DNA from: Spirosoma lacussanchae
GTDB lineage: Bacteria; Bacteroidota; Bacteroidia; Cytophagales; Spirosomataceae
Assembly (NCBI RefSeq): GCF_005870035.1
Contig: NZ_SWJG01000004.1
Location: 192,604 to 256,603 of the forward strand
Reading direction: 5' to 3'
DNA: 64,000 bases
Part shown: positions 53,093 through 61,498 of the stretch, piece by piece
Layout of the letters: each line of letters starts with the position of its first letter
How positions within the stretch are numbered: position 1 is the stretch's first letter
Notes under the pieces: model-generated
Database searches by the model: none
What the model was told of the DNA's origin: nothing
The model's input: only the letters and a program-made list of their open reading frames with translations
Program-made: the position numbers and the translations under genes

Positions 53093-53881
53093 CTATATGG
53101 TGGGTATGGTGCCGCCGTCAATGACAAAATCGGTGCCGGTCAGGTAGGCCGCCCGGGGCGATACCAGGAAGCCCACTAATTCAGCCACTTCCTGTGGCTA
53201 GGCTGGCCGGCCAACCGGAATGCCACCCAGAGCATTCATTACCCCCTGAGCCGCCTGTTCAACAGTGACGTCTGAGCTTTCGGCAATACGCTCCATCATT
53301 CGGCTCGATGCTTCGGTCATAATCCAGCCCGGCGATACGGTGAGCACGCGTACCCCTTTCGGAGCTACTTCATTTGACAGGCTTTTACTGTAATTGACCA
53401 GGGCCGCTTTCGCAGCAGCATAAGGCAACGTGGCGTCATACAGGGGCAATTTCGCCTGGATGGATGTGATGTGAACAATAACTCCTGCCCCGCGTCTGAT
53501 CATGCCGGGCAGTACCCCCCGGTCCAGTCGCACGGGCGCCAGCAGATTCGTTTGTAGCGATAAGAGCCAATCCGCATCGGACAGTACGGCATACCCACCA
53601 CCCGGCGTCTCGGAGCCACCCATATTATTAACCAGAATGTCCAGATGGCCGAATGTACTGAGTACTTCATCAATTACCTGTTGGGTACCGTCCGGTTTGA
53701 TCAAGTCGGCAGCGATGAAATGGATGTCATCCGGTTGGTCTTCGGGCTTGTTTCGGGCCGTGCTGATTACCGTGGCACCCGCTGTCAACAGGCGATCGGC
53801 GATAGCTTTACCTGTCCCTTTGCTACCTCCGGTAACCAGGGCAATTTTACCGGCCAGTTCGTTGTTATTGGTAACGTCCAT
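53093..53881 (-). pseudogene. SDR family oxidoreductase gene broken by an in-frame TAG
   Basis: A complete SDR reading frame of 263 codon positions (ATG at 53881) with one internal TAG (53200-53198). Before it: 'VTGGSKGTGKAIADRLL', 'LVNNMGG', the catalytic 'ITSIQAKLPLYDATLPYAAAK'. After it the frame stays open for 34 codons ('[19 protein letters not shown]', '[10 protein letters not shown]'), the expected C-terminus. Family members have Glu/Asp at the TAG position (GAG to TAG is one base). The truncated 227-residue product lacks the C-terminal segment of the fold. A recent nonsense mutation, a sequencing error or suppression are all possible. Confidence 0.8.
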
Positions 53882-53899
53882 AACGTTGTCAATTTGTTT

Positions 53900-53975
53900 G
53901 GGACAAATTTCGGGCGTATGACAGGCGCTGACAAGTACGGACTTACGAATCAGATAGGGACAAATTTATCCCTAT
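53900..53975. promoter_or_regulatory. Repeated operator-like elements in the SDR/HxlR divergent region
   Basis: GGGACAAATTT occurs at 53900-53910 and again at 53957-53967. The second copy lies inside a 7-bp inverted repeat (ATAGGGA 53954-53960, TCCCTAT 53969-53975). The region separates the SDR ATG (53881) from the HxlR ATG (54010), so it is the likely HxlR-binding site with autoregulation. Confidence 0.6.
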
Positions 53976-54009
53976 TGACCGGCGCAGGGCACCTGGTTAT
54001 CTTTGTCAT

Positions 54010-54369
54010 ATGTACGAACGAAAAACACTCCCTGAGTTGAACTGCGGGCTCGACCTGATTGGCGAAGTCCTGTACGGGAAATGGAAGATGCGGCTTTTGT
54101 GGTTTATTCACGAAGGCTTTCAGCGCCCCAGCGAGCTACAGCGGAAAATTCCGGGTGCCTCACGGCGCGTGCTGAACGTACAGCTTAAGGAGTTGGAAAG
54201 CCACGAACTGGTGGGAAAGGTAATTTACCCGGTTGTTCCACCCAAAGTCGACTATTATCTTACTGATCTGGGCAAATCACTCATACCTATTATTAGGGTC
54301 ATCGGGCAGTGGGGCGACCAGCATGATCAGCAATTACGGGCGCTCATTCTGAAGAACATCAACCTCTGA
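54010..54369 (+). CDS. HxlR-family winged-helix regulator
   Basis: 119 residues. The HxlR pattern is complete: 'CGLDLIGEVLYGKWKMRLLWFI', 'RPSELQRKIPGASRRVLNVQLKELESHELV', split, then 'VVPPKVDYYLTDLGKSLIPII' and 'WGDQH'. Cys19 is the conserved N-terminal Cys used for redox or electrophile sensing in relatives. It is divergent from the SDR/NTF2 genes, which are its probable targets. A terminator follows 145 bp later. Confidence 0.92.
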   Translation: MYERKTLPELNCGLDLIGEVLYGKWKMRLLWFIHEGFQRPSELQRKIPGASRRVLNVQLKELESHELVGKVIYPVVPPKVDYYLTDLGKSLIPIIRVIGQWGDQHDQQLRALILKNINL

Positions 54370-54513
54370 GCACCCGGATGACTGCCATAGGCAGGTTCTA
54401 CCGCTTGCCGAAACCATCGGGCATTTCGTTGTAACGGCCTGGAAGCTGATTCGTACAGATCAGCCATCAAAGCGGCATAGGTGGTACCTGAAATAACGAA
54501 ACATGACTCCCTG

Positions 54514-54555
54514 ATGCTTTCTCAGGTGGGTATGTCCAGCTGAGAAAGCATTTTT
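54514..54555 (+). terminator. Terminator downstream of the HxlR gene
   Basis: A 12-bp perfect stem (54514-54525 with 54540-54551) and a 14-nt loop end in five T residues. The 145 bp between the HxlR stop and this structure hold no gene I can support. Confidence 0.85.
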
Positions 54556-54646
54556 GCCAGACGACATATTTTTTGCGCCGGAGTTAGGTTCATAAAGTAC
54601 AGTTTTATCATATTACGCAACTCTGACACCATTCAGCGCTGCGCTT

Positions 54647-55093
54647 ATGATATTCAGTTTCCACGCCACCCCTGATTTTGACTTCATTACCTACTTCGCC
54701 CGTCATATTCAGGCGACGGTACGGGACGGCCTCCTGGTCGTACCCGATCATCTGGGCGAGGGTTACGTTCGTAAATTATCGTTCGGGTCAGACTTCAAAA
54801 TTACCATCCACCGGTACCTTCTTCGGGAAGACCTGATCATCAATCGCCATACATCCGGCCAGGGAAATGACCTGATCACCCTCTTTTTTTACAACAACGA
54901 ACAAGCGCTTGAGATCGCTTACAACGATGACAAGCAGGTGCTGTTTTCCCAGCGCGATGAGTCGGCCATCCAGGCCGACCGCAGCAGCCAGCCGCATTTA
55001 GGGCAGTATTCGAGCGTCAGTGTCGGTTTCATAAAATTTTACAAGCCATATAAGTATCGTAAGAGCAGGTTCAATCAGAAGAATTTTCTTTAA
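54647..55093 (+). pseudogene. Truncated N-terminal half of an AraC-family regulator
   Basis: 148 codons. Residues 1-117 match the sensor half of a common Bacteroidota AraC group ('FITYFARHIQATVRDGLLVVPDHLGEGYVRKL', split, 'DFKITIHRYLLREDLIINRHTSGQ', split), but no HTH follows. After about residue 118 the similarity ends, the composition turns AT-rich and the frame runs into the tail of the Roco-TIR gene, overlapping it by 23 bp. The break near 55000-55040 looks like the left edge of acquired DNA that removed the DNA-binding half. The family call is from memory of the sensor pattern. Confidence 0.6.
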
Positions 55094-58000
55094 GAAAATC
55101 GTTGTAAAGCTTATTACGGATGAATTTTTCTAAAAACTGACTAGCTTCTTTTGGTTGCTCATCAGGGCTTGGCATCACTGCACCTTTATCGAAACGCAAA
55201 AACGGCTCCAGGTCCGTATCCTGTGTATCAAATTCCGTTACGTTAATGACAATCACAAAAGCTTCCTTGTCATCGAAACGCCTGCGCATAATCGGCACTT
55301 CCTCTTTATGGATGTACGTCTTGGTTTCTGCATCCATATAAGCGTCACTTAGAAAAATAATGTATCCATCACAGTCTAAGAAATGCTGCTTTATTTGATT
55401 GTCCCAGTCTCCCCACCCTGTCAGATGACGATCATACCATAACTCGATTGTTTTGCGAGCTGCCACTTTTTTGCGTAGCAGGTCCACATAATACTTATCC
55501 TCTTTCGCAAACGAAACAACCAATTTTCGAATTTTAGGCTGTGCTACATCGGGTACGGTCTTGATCAGTGGTTGCGACGAGGTCTGCACAGGCTCTGGTT
55601 CACGAGCAAGCGCTGGTTGCCCGCTTGTTAGTTGCCAGTTGGCGTTCTGGTAAGTAAAATCGGTTTGTAGTTGGGTAATAGTTTCACCTGATATACAATC
55701 AGTACTGAGCGTAAGTGTATTATTGATCAAATCAGCCTCCAGCACGAACCGGCCCTCATGCGCTAAGTCAACCAACAGTCCCGTTCGCCAGATATTTCGA
55801 AAATCTGTTTTTGCCCCCCAGCGGGCTATGCATTGCTGAATGTGGTAATACGGCAAAAACGGCACGCTTTGCTGATAAATCTGTTTATTCAGATTGTCCT
55901 TGAGGAACTGTTCAGCCGAACTGGGTAGATTCTCGTCTAGGAACTGCGGGAACAAATAATAGGTATCGTCGGTCACGCTCTCGTAGCGCCTTTCATTTAA
56001 TGGAAAGCATAGTCCGCAGCTTTCCATTAAGCGCACAAACAATCGTCGTTCGGCAACCGTGTACTGGGTTTTAAAATAGTCAAATAAATATTTTAGCCGC
56101 TTCTTACCGAATGTCTCATTAGCGAGTTCATCGTACAGCCGTCCCTCCCGATCAAGCACTTCGTAAATGGCTTCTATAGCCCATTGTTGATCGGCAATAA
56201 TAGTATCGTTCAGAAACTGTTCATCAAAATAAAGAATACCTGTGTTGTGCAAATACTGCAAAAGCACCTCCTCAGCTCCAGTCAATACTTGGTGCTGACG
56301 ACAGAGCTGAAAGAAATCCGATTTTGCAACCAGACGCTCCCGCTTGGTTATTTCTTGCTGACTATTGCGTATAAAATAATCACGAACGGCAAGCCACGAA
56401 GCCGGAAAAGGCATGTTGTACTCAGGCAGGCTCTGCGCAGCTTCAGTTAACGTGCCAATCAGGCCTGCAATGCCACGGCCCGAGCAGGCACTCACCCGAG
56501 CTGTCCATACCTGCTGCTCAGCCTCAAGCTGATTCACCAATGCCTGCGTAGTAGCTGGTACGGGCGTTTGGGTTTCCGTTTTATTTTGAACCACCACGAA
56601 AGCACTGTCTGGCGACAGTCGCTCAAGGTTATCTAGCCAATCGGGCAGTATTTTGTTGCGGTTGGTATCACCTCGCTTTCCCCGGCGGTCCTGAGCCAAA
56701 CTAATGGCTTCTGTCTCAGCATCGAAAACAATCACCTGTACGGCCCGCGATCGTAAAAACAGCTGATGGGTACCATGGTAGATTTCCTGTCCACCAAAAT
56801 CAAAAACAACTCCCTGCACCATGCCATTGAACAGTGGCAGTGATTCAATTCGTATAGCATGTGTACTATCCTTACCTGGCTGGGCTTTTCCAGCTTTCAG
56901 CGCTTCGAGCAGACTACTTTTACCCACATTACTGTTACCAGATACCATAAATTTCACCATCTGATTGAGGGCTGATTTATCAGCTAGATCAGAGAACCAG
57001 GCCCTAACATTACCAAGACAATTGTCTCGATAGTTTTTTCCTAGTAACTCAGTAGGAATATTTCGAGTCTTATTTCCTGTCAGGTACAGGCTTTGCAGCC
57101 CCGCTGGCAGGTCCTCAATCTGACTAACGGAGGTCTCACTCAAGTCCAGGCTTTGCAGCCCCGCTGGCAGGTTCTCGATCTGACTAACGGAGGTATAGCT
57201 CAAGTCCAGGCTTTGCAGCCCCGCTGGCAGGTTCTCGATCTGACTAACGGAGGTATAGCTCAAGTCCAGGCTTTGCAGCCCCGCTGGCAGGTTCTCGATC
57301 TGACTAACGGAGGTACGGCTCAAGTGCAGGCTTTGCAGCCCCGCTGGCAGGTTCTCGATCTGACTAACGGAGGTAAAGCTCAAGTGCAGGCTTTGCAGCC
57401 CCGCTGGCAGGTTCTCGATCTGACTAACGGAGGTCTCACTCAAGTCCAGGCTTTGCAGCCCCGCTGGCAGGTTCTCGATCTGACTAACGGAGGTAAAGCT
57501 CAAGTGCAGGCTTTGCAGCCCCGCTGGCAGGTTCTCGATCTGACTAACGGAGGTACGGCTCAAGTGCAGGCTTTGCAGCCCCGCTGGCAGGTTCTCGATC
57601 TGACTAACGGAGGTACCACTCAAGTGCAGGCTTTGCAGCCCCGCTGGCAGGTCCTCGATCTGACTAACGGAGGTAAAGCTCAAGTCCAGGCTTTGCAGCC
57701 CCGCTGGCAGGTTCTCGATCTGACTAACGGAGGTATAGCTTAAGTCCAGGCTTTGCAGCCCCGCTGGCAGGTTCTCGATCTGACTAACGGAGGTATAGCT
57801 TAAGTCCAGGCTTTGCAGCCCCGCTGGCAGGTTCTCGATCTGACTAACGGAGGTATAGCTCAAGTGCAGGCTTTGCAGCCCCGCTGGCAGGTTCTCGATC
57901 TGACTAACGGAGGTAAAGCTCAAGTCCAGGCTTTGCAGCCCCGCTGGCAGGTCCTCGATCTGACTAACGGAGGTACCACTCAAGTCCAGGCTTTGCAAAT

Positions 58001-58130
58001 TAGAACAGGCCCGTATTTCTTTCGGTACTTGCACTAAATTCAGGCCACTTAAGTCTAATTGGGTTGCAGCTGTTCGTCGGGCTTGTTTAATCCGGCGGAG
58101 GGCTTCCTGATATGCTTCTTCGGTAGTCAT
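55071..58130 (-). CDS. LRR-Roc-COR-TIR protein (Roco-TIR, NLR-like)
   Basis: 1019 residues. Order: N-terminal helix (1-22), LRRs (23-366) including fifteen near-identical 20-residue units (47-346), Roc GTPase (about 390-565) with P-loop GNSNVGKSS (398-406), DFGGQ (444-448), NKTE (516-519) and SACSG (547), COR domain (about 575-750), a beta-rich segment (755-840), a Pro/Gln linker and a C-terminal TIR (868-1010) with 'LVVSFAKEDKYYVDLLRKK', 'DGYIIFLSDAY' and the catalytic-type Glu943/944 in 'YIHKEEVP'. No signal peptide or TM is seen. By family knowledge LRRs sense, Roc-COR switches and TIR consumes NAD or signals. The gene is AT-richer than its neighbours, so it was probably acquired. Confidence 0.93.
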   Translation of the reverse strand: MTTEEAYQEALRRIKQARRTAATQLDLSGLNLVQVPKEIRACSNLQSLDLSGTSVSQIEDLPAGLQSLDLSFTSVSQIENLPAGLQSLHLSYTSVSQIENLPAGLQSLDLSYTSVSQIENLPAGLQSLDLSYTSVSQIENLPAGLQSLDLSFTSVSQIEDLPAGLQSLHLSGTSVSQIENLPAGLQSLHLSRTSVSQIENLPAGLQSLHLSFTSVSQIENLPAGLQSLDLSETSVSQIENLPAGLQSLHLSFTSVSQIENLPAGLQSLHLSRTSVSQIENLPAGLQSLDLSYTSVSQIENLPAGLQSLDLSYTSVSQIENLPAGLQSLDLSETSVSQIEDLPAGLQSLYLTGNKTRNIPTELLGKNYRDNCLGNVRAWFSDLADKSALNQMVKFMVSGNSNVGKSSLLEALKAGKAQPGKDSTHAIRIESLPLFNGMVQGVVFDFGGQEIYHGTHQLFLRSRAVQVIVFDAETEAISLAQDRRGKRGDTNRNKILPDWLDNLERLSPDSAFVVVQNKTETQTPVPATTQALVNQLEAEQQVWTARVSACSGRGIAGLIGTLTEAAQSLPEYNMPFPASWLAVRDYFIRNSQQEITKRERLVAKSDFFQLCRQHQVLTGAEEVLLQYLHNTGILYFDEQFLNDTIIADQQWAIEAIYEVLDREGRLYDELANETFGKKRLKYLFDYFKTQYTVAERRLFVRLMESCGLCFPLNERRYESVTDDTYYLFPQFLDENLPSSAEQFLKDNLNKQIYQQSVPFLPYYHIQQCIARWGAKTDFRNIWRTGLLVDLAHEGRFVLEADLINNTLTLSTDCISGETITQLQTDFTYQNANWQLTSGQPALAREPEPVQTSSQPLIKTVPDVAQPKIRKLVVSFAKEDKYYVDLLRKKVAARKTIELWYDRHLTGWGDWDNQIKQHFLDCDGYIIFLSDAYMDAETKTYIHKEEVPIMRRRFDDKEAFVIVINVTEFDTQDTDLEPFLRFDKGAVMPSPDEQPKEASQFLEKFIRNKLYNDFLKENSSD
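57093..57992 (-). repeat. Fifteen tandem 60-bp LRR units
   Basis: Exact 60-bp period over 900 bp, in frame with the Roco-TIR gene. The unit is SLxLSxTSVSQIExLPAGLQ. The units vary at three codons: Asp/His at position 3, Gly/Phe/Tyr/Arg/Glu at position 6 and Asn/Asp at position 14. Silent changes are few (TTA/TTG, AGC/AGT, ATT/ATC). The 20-residue length and LPxGL phase are those of YopM-type LRRs. Confidence 0.97.
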
Positions 58131-58140
58131 TAGGCTGAAA

Positions 58141-58581
58141 TTAGCAGATTATCGACCGAATGAATGCAACCAGCATCATCAACATTGGAATGCCATAAAA
58201 GACCCGCAATGAGAGCGAAACCATCAATCGCCATTCGCTGGGCGTCTGCGAGCGATATTGACCCGCATCCAGGCTATACCGTACCCGCTGCGCATCGGCG
58301 GAGTGCCGGATGACGTAGTTATATAGCTTTCGGTAAGCCTGCTCCGACCTAAGAAAGTAAGCATCGAGGTACCAGAACGACGTCCACACCAAAAGTAGAA
58401 TGAACAGCAAGACAGGCGTTTGCAGAATTGTCTGCAAATTATCTTTTCCAAACGCAAGCACGGCTGCTATTAGCGATACGCTCCAGCCTTTGGTGTAATA
58501 AGCGTTCTGTGACATGCGGGCAATGACGCCCTGAATCAGATCAATTTCTTTGTGCAGGTTTTCTTGTTTAGGTTCGTCCAT
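58141..58581 (-). CDS. Small multi-TM membrane protein upstream of Roco-TIR
   Basis: 146 residues, ATG at 58581. The N-terminal helix 'NLHKEIDLIQGVIARMSQNAYYTKGW' (split here) leads into two closely spaced TMs (about 34-50 and 55-76, 'LLFILLLVWTSFWYLDAYFL'), a charged middle ('RKLYNYVIRHSADAQRVRY') and a final TM (about 118-144). It resembles a widespread bacterial 'LIQ..I.RM..NS..KGW' family and SLATT-like effectors, but I cannot name it. It ends 10 bp before the Roco-TIR ATG, so the two form an operon with the membrane gene first. Confidence 0.7.
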   Translation of the reverse strand: MDEPKQENLHKEIDLIQGVIARMSQNAYYTKGWSVSLIAAVLAFGKDNLQTILQTPVLLFILLLVWTSFWYLDAYFLRSEQAYRKLYNYVIRHSADAQRVRYSLDAGQYRSQTPSEWRLMVSLSLRVFYGIPMLMMLVAFIRSIIC

Positions 58582-58666
58582 TAGTTGGGTGGATTAGTCA
58601 CTCAAAGTAACAAACGGAACCGTTTTACGCAAAAGATAAGCTCAGCTTTGTTCTTGCGGCAACTTT

Positions 58667-59509
58667 TTACACCAACCTGATACCGGCATCCTCGATGGTG
58701 ATTTTCCGGTCTTTGTAAAGTGTACCGATGGCTTTCTTGAACGTCTTTTTGCTCATTTCGAGTCGCCGGTAGATCTCCTCGGGCGCGCTGCTGTCCGTTA
58801 GCGGCAAAAAGCCACCCTCCGACCGGAGTTCGGCCAGGATGCGCCGGGCGTTCGGTTCTACGTTTTCGTAGCCCGGGCGCTGGAGGCTGACGTCGACCCG
58901 GTTGTCGTCGCGGATATGTTTGATGTAGCCGATGAGTGGGTCACCGGGGCGCACAGTCCGGAAAATCTCGTTATGGTAAACCAGCCCCTTGTACCGGTTA
59001 TTGATGATAACGTTCATACCCAGCTCGGTAGCTTCGTAGGCCAGCAGCTGCACCTCTTCGCCCACGTACAGATCGCTCACGTCGGGGTCGAGGAAGCGGT
59101 TGACCCGGCTCGATGCAACCAGCCGATTCGTTTCTTCATCGAGATAGACAAAAACAACGTACCACCGCCCAACCTGCATGGGGCGGCTTTGCTCCCGAAA
59201 CGGCACAAACAGATCTTTTTCCAGTCCCCAGTCCAGAAACGCCCCCGCATCGGTTACGGCCATCACCTGCAGAGTCGCAAACTCATCACGCTGCACAGCC
59301 GGAACGAGCGTAGTCGCCACGGGTCGTTCGAGTGAATCGTTATACACAAACACATCGATGGTGTCGCCCACGGCCAGATCGCGGGGCACGTACTTGTTGG
59401 GTAACAGAATGTCGTCTTTGGGATCGCCAGTAGGCGTATCGTTCAGAAAAAAGCCAACGCTGGTTTCACGCAGGGCGGTTAATGTGTTGAATCGTCCGAG
59501 TTTGAGCAT
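58667..59509 (-). CDS. cvfB: CvfB-type S1 RNA-binding protein
   Basis: 280 residues from MLKLGRFNTLTALRET (ATG 59509). Two S1-like segments are seen: residues about 62-130 ('VTDAGAFLDWGLEKDLFVPF') and 140-210 ('GMNVIINNRYKGLVYHNEIF'), preceded by an S1-like beta region ('PNKYVPRDLAVGDTIDVFVY'). A winged-helix end follows ('LPLTDSSAPEEIYRRLEMSKKTFKKAIGTLYKDRKI', split). CvfB relatives regulate virulence or RNA in Firmicutes and are common in Bacteroidota. It lies between the Roco-TIR operon and the pYEATS gene but is a core-type gene. Confidence 0.88.
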   Translation of the reverse strand: MLKLGRFNTLTALRETSVGFFLNDTPTGDPKDDILLPNKYVPRDLAVGDTIDVFVYNDSLERPVATTLVPAVQRDEFATLQVMAVTDAGAFLDWGLEKDLFVPFREQSRPMQVGRWYVVFVYLDEETNRLVASSRVNRFLDPDVSDLYVGEEVQLLAYEATELGMNVIINNRYKGLVYHNEIFRTVRPGDPLIGYIKHIRDDNRVDVSLQRPGYENVEPNARRILAELRSEGGFLPLTDSSAPEEIYRRLEMSKKTFKKAIGTLYKDRKITIEDAGIRLV

Positions 59510-59665
59510 GGGGCATGAATCACGTACCGGGGGCAAAGGTCGGCGTTTTTGCGCTGATACACGACATACCGGTAAAAACCCGGTTTGAAATAGGGTGATT
59601 TCCTCATTGGTTCGGCACCGGCATCTTCTTTATTTTACAAAATCAATTGACTATCAACCCCACCC

Positions 59666-60595
59666 ATGACTATTCCTTTTACCCCCGACCTCTGGACCGT
59701 GCTGCTCGTGATGCTAACGGGCGGCATTATTGGCGGCATCGTCAATTTTTTCTACGCGCCCCTGCCCGATGGGCAGCCAAATTCCCTGGGGCGCTGCATT
59801 ATTCTGGGTATTGGAGCCTCGGCGCTGGTGCCCGTCTTTTTGTTCGTCACCCAAAGTAAAATTCTCGATAAACTGTTTTACCCCGCCGGGCCAGAACTGT
59901 CGGCTGCCGACAAAGCCATCAACCTGCTGGTTTTTATCAGCCTTTGCTTACTGGCAGCCATCTCCTCATCGCGCTTCATTGCATCGGTCAGCGACCGGGT
60001 CATCGCCCAGTTGAAAGAAGAGGTCAAAGAGGCTAAAGAAGAAATCGACCAGACCCGAAAGGATGTGCAGGCTACCCGGCAAACAGCCGCCGAGGCCAAG
60101 CAGAAAATACAGGAAAATACCGCCACGCTCCGGGGCCTTAAGGAAGTGCAGAAGGCGCGAACCCTGGCCCCTTCGCGTCGGTCGGCCGTGTCTGCCAGCA
60201 CCCGAGAGGTCCTGAACCAGCCTACGTTCGCATCTCATCCCGACGATCCGCAGAAAGGCCGCTGGGGCGGGTTGGCCGTTCGGGAGGGCTACCAACTGTC
60301 GGCTACGGTAGAAGCCGTGGACAACGACAACGATTTTTTTAGGGTACAGCTTCAGGTAACGGCACCCGATTCGGCTCAGCTCCCCGCCGATGCTGTCGTG
60401 GTCTTCCACCTGCACGACAGCTTCACCCCCGACGAGTACCGGACCCTGTTTCAGCAGCGGGTAGCTACGCTCGATCTGTACGCCTGGGGAGCGTTTACAG
60501 TGGGCGCCGAAGCGCCGGGCGGCATTCATCTGGAGCTCGATCTGGCCGATCCGAACCAGGTTCCAACCGCCCCTCAAAGCTTCAGAAATCGCTGA
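59666..60595 (+). CDS. Three-TM coiled-coil protein with C-terminal pYEATS domain
   Basis: 309 residues. Three TMs (about 11-30, 41-62, 84-103) match the 'YEATS-like-associating three TM' layout. A charged coiled coil (107-162, 'LKEEVKEAKEEIDQTRKDV') follows, then a basic linker and a pYEATS domain (about 205-298) with 'VVVFHLHDSF', 'LYAWGAFTVGAE' and 'HLELDLADP'. In genome surveys pYEATS proteins are associated with prokaryotic conflict systems. The gene lies 1.1 kb from the Roco-TIR operon with CvfB between. Domain calls are confident; a defence role is inferred. Confidence 0.85.
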   Translation: MTIPFTPDLWTVLLVMLTGGIIGGIVNFFYAPLPDGQPNSLGRCIILGIGASALVPVFLFVTQSKILDKLFYPAGPELSAADKAINLLVFISLCLLAAISSSRFIASVSDRVIAQLKEEVKEAKEEIDQTRKDVQATRQTAAEAKQKIQENTATLRGLKEVQKARTLAPSRRSAVSASTREVLNQPTFASHPDDPQKGRWGGLAVREGYQLSATVEAVDNDNDFFRVQLQVTAPDSAQLPADAVVVFHLHDSFTPDEYRTLFQQRVATLDLYAWGAFTVGAEAPGGIHLELDLADPNQVPTAPQSFRNR

Positions 60596-60709
60596 TTATA
60601 GCCGTCGGGTTTCCGTCATATAAAGAAACCTTCGTGCAAAATGTTGATTATCAATAGACGATTATAAAGCCTACTTGCGTTATAGACTCATAACCATCTG
60701 AGTTTAGTC

Positions 60710-61498
60710 TTGATCAAACGCGTAGGATTCTCTCTGTTGATGGCTGCTTTTCGTCCGGCCATCTCGGTAGCAGCCAAGTTTACTCAATCGCCTATCACCT
60801 CATTTCAACCGGCCACCAGCCCGGTTTTGCTACAGGCCGACGCTACCCGTACCAGTCTGCTTACCACCTACTCAACCAGTGCCTGGCCGTCGACAGCATC
60901 GGCGGGCAACGAGCTTCCGATGCTCGACGTTAATTTTTGTGGAGAATGCCTTCCACTCGACCAGAGTGGTGTTGCTGACCGCTGGAAACACGTTTTCACC
61001 CTCTTCCGGAACAACACCAGCGATCTGGGCAGCCTCCAGAAACGAGCCGATGCGTTTTTCCCGATCATCGACCCCATTCTGGAGCAGTATGACATCCCGC
61101 AGGACTTTCGCTACGTGCCGCTGGCCGAGAGTGGGCTGAAGGCGAAAGCCGTATCGCCGATGGGGGCTGCGGGTTACTGGCAACTCATGCCCGGCACGGC
61201 CCGCGAGCTAGGCCTGAAAGTGGGTAAAGGGGTTGACGAGCGGTTCAACGTTCATAAAGCAACCGTAGCTGCCTGCAAATACCTGCGTAAACTATACGAT
61301 CAGCTGGGGTCCTGGTCGCTGGTAGCGGCCGCTTATAATGCGGGCCCCGGCTATCTGAAAAACCAGCTCCGGCGCGACGCTCACCGCGACTATTATCGGA
61401 TGAACCTCCCCCGCGAAACCCGTTATTACCTGTTTCGGGTCCTGGTGTATAAAGAAGTTCTGTCGCGTCCCGACGATTACCTGTCCTTCTTGTCGTAA
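60710..61498 (+). CDS. Lytic transglycosylase (SLT domain) protein
   Basis: 262 residues from a TTG at 60710, which preserves a signal-like leader (MIKRVGFSLLMAAF); the ATG at 60740 is the alternative. The SLT domain occupies about 125-255: 'YVPLAESGLKAKAVSPMGAAGYWQLMP' (split here) with catalytic Glu140, 'GTARELGLKVGKGVDERFN', and 'LVAAAYNAGPGYLKNQL'. It cleaves peptidoglycan glycan strands in the periplasm. There is no LysM domain. Confidence 0.88.
   Translation: MIKRVGFSLLMAAFRPAISVAAKFTQSPITSFQPATSPVLLQADATRTSLLTTYSTSAWPSTASAGNELPMLDVNFCGECLPLDQSGVADRWKHVFTLFRNNTSDLGSLQKRADAFFPIIDPILEQYDIPQDFRYVPLAESGLKAKAVSPMGAAGYWQLMPGTARELGLKVGKGVDERFNVHKATVAACKYLRKLYDQLGSWSLVAAAYNAGPGYLKNQLRRDAHRDYYRMNLPRETRYYLFRVLVYKEVLSRPDDYLSFLS

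Noticed and set aside
57093-57992. CRISPR-like tandem array.
   Set aside because: Units are contiguous 60-bp in-frame repeats without unique spacers, and there are no cas genes.
57093-58037. Long open frames on the plus strand across the LRR repeats (216 and 74 codons of repeated residues).
   Set aside because: They are mirror frames produced by the 60-bp period, which is a multiple of three. The minus frame encodes a coherent LRR-Roc-COR-TIR protein.
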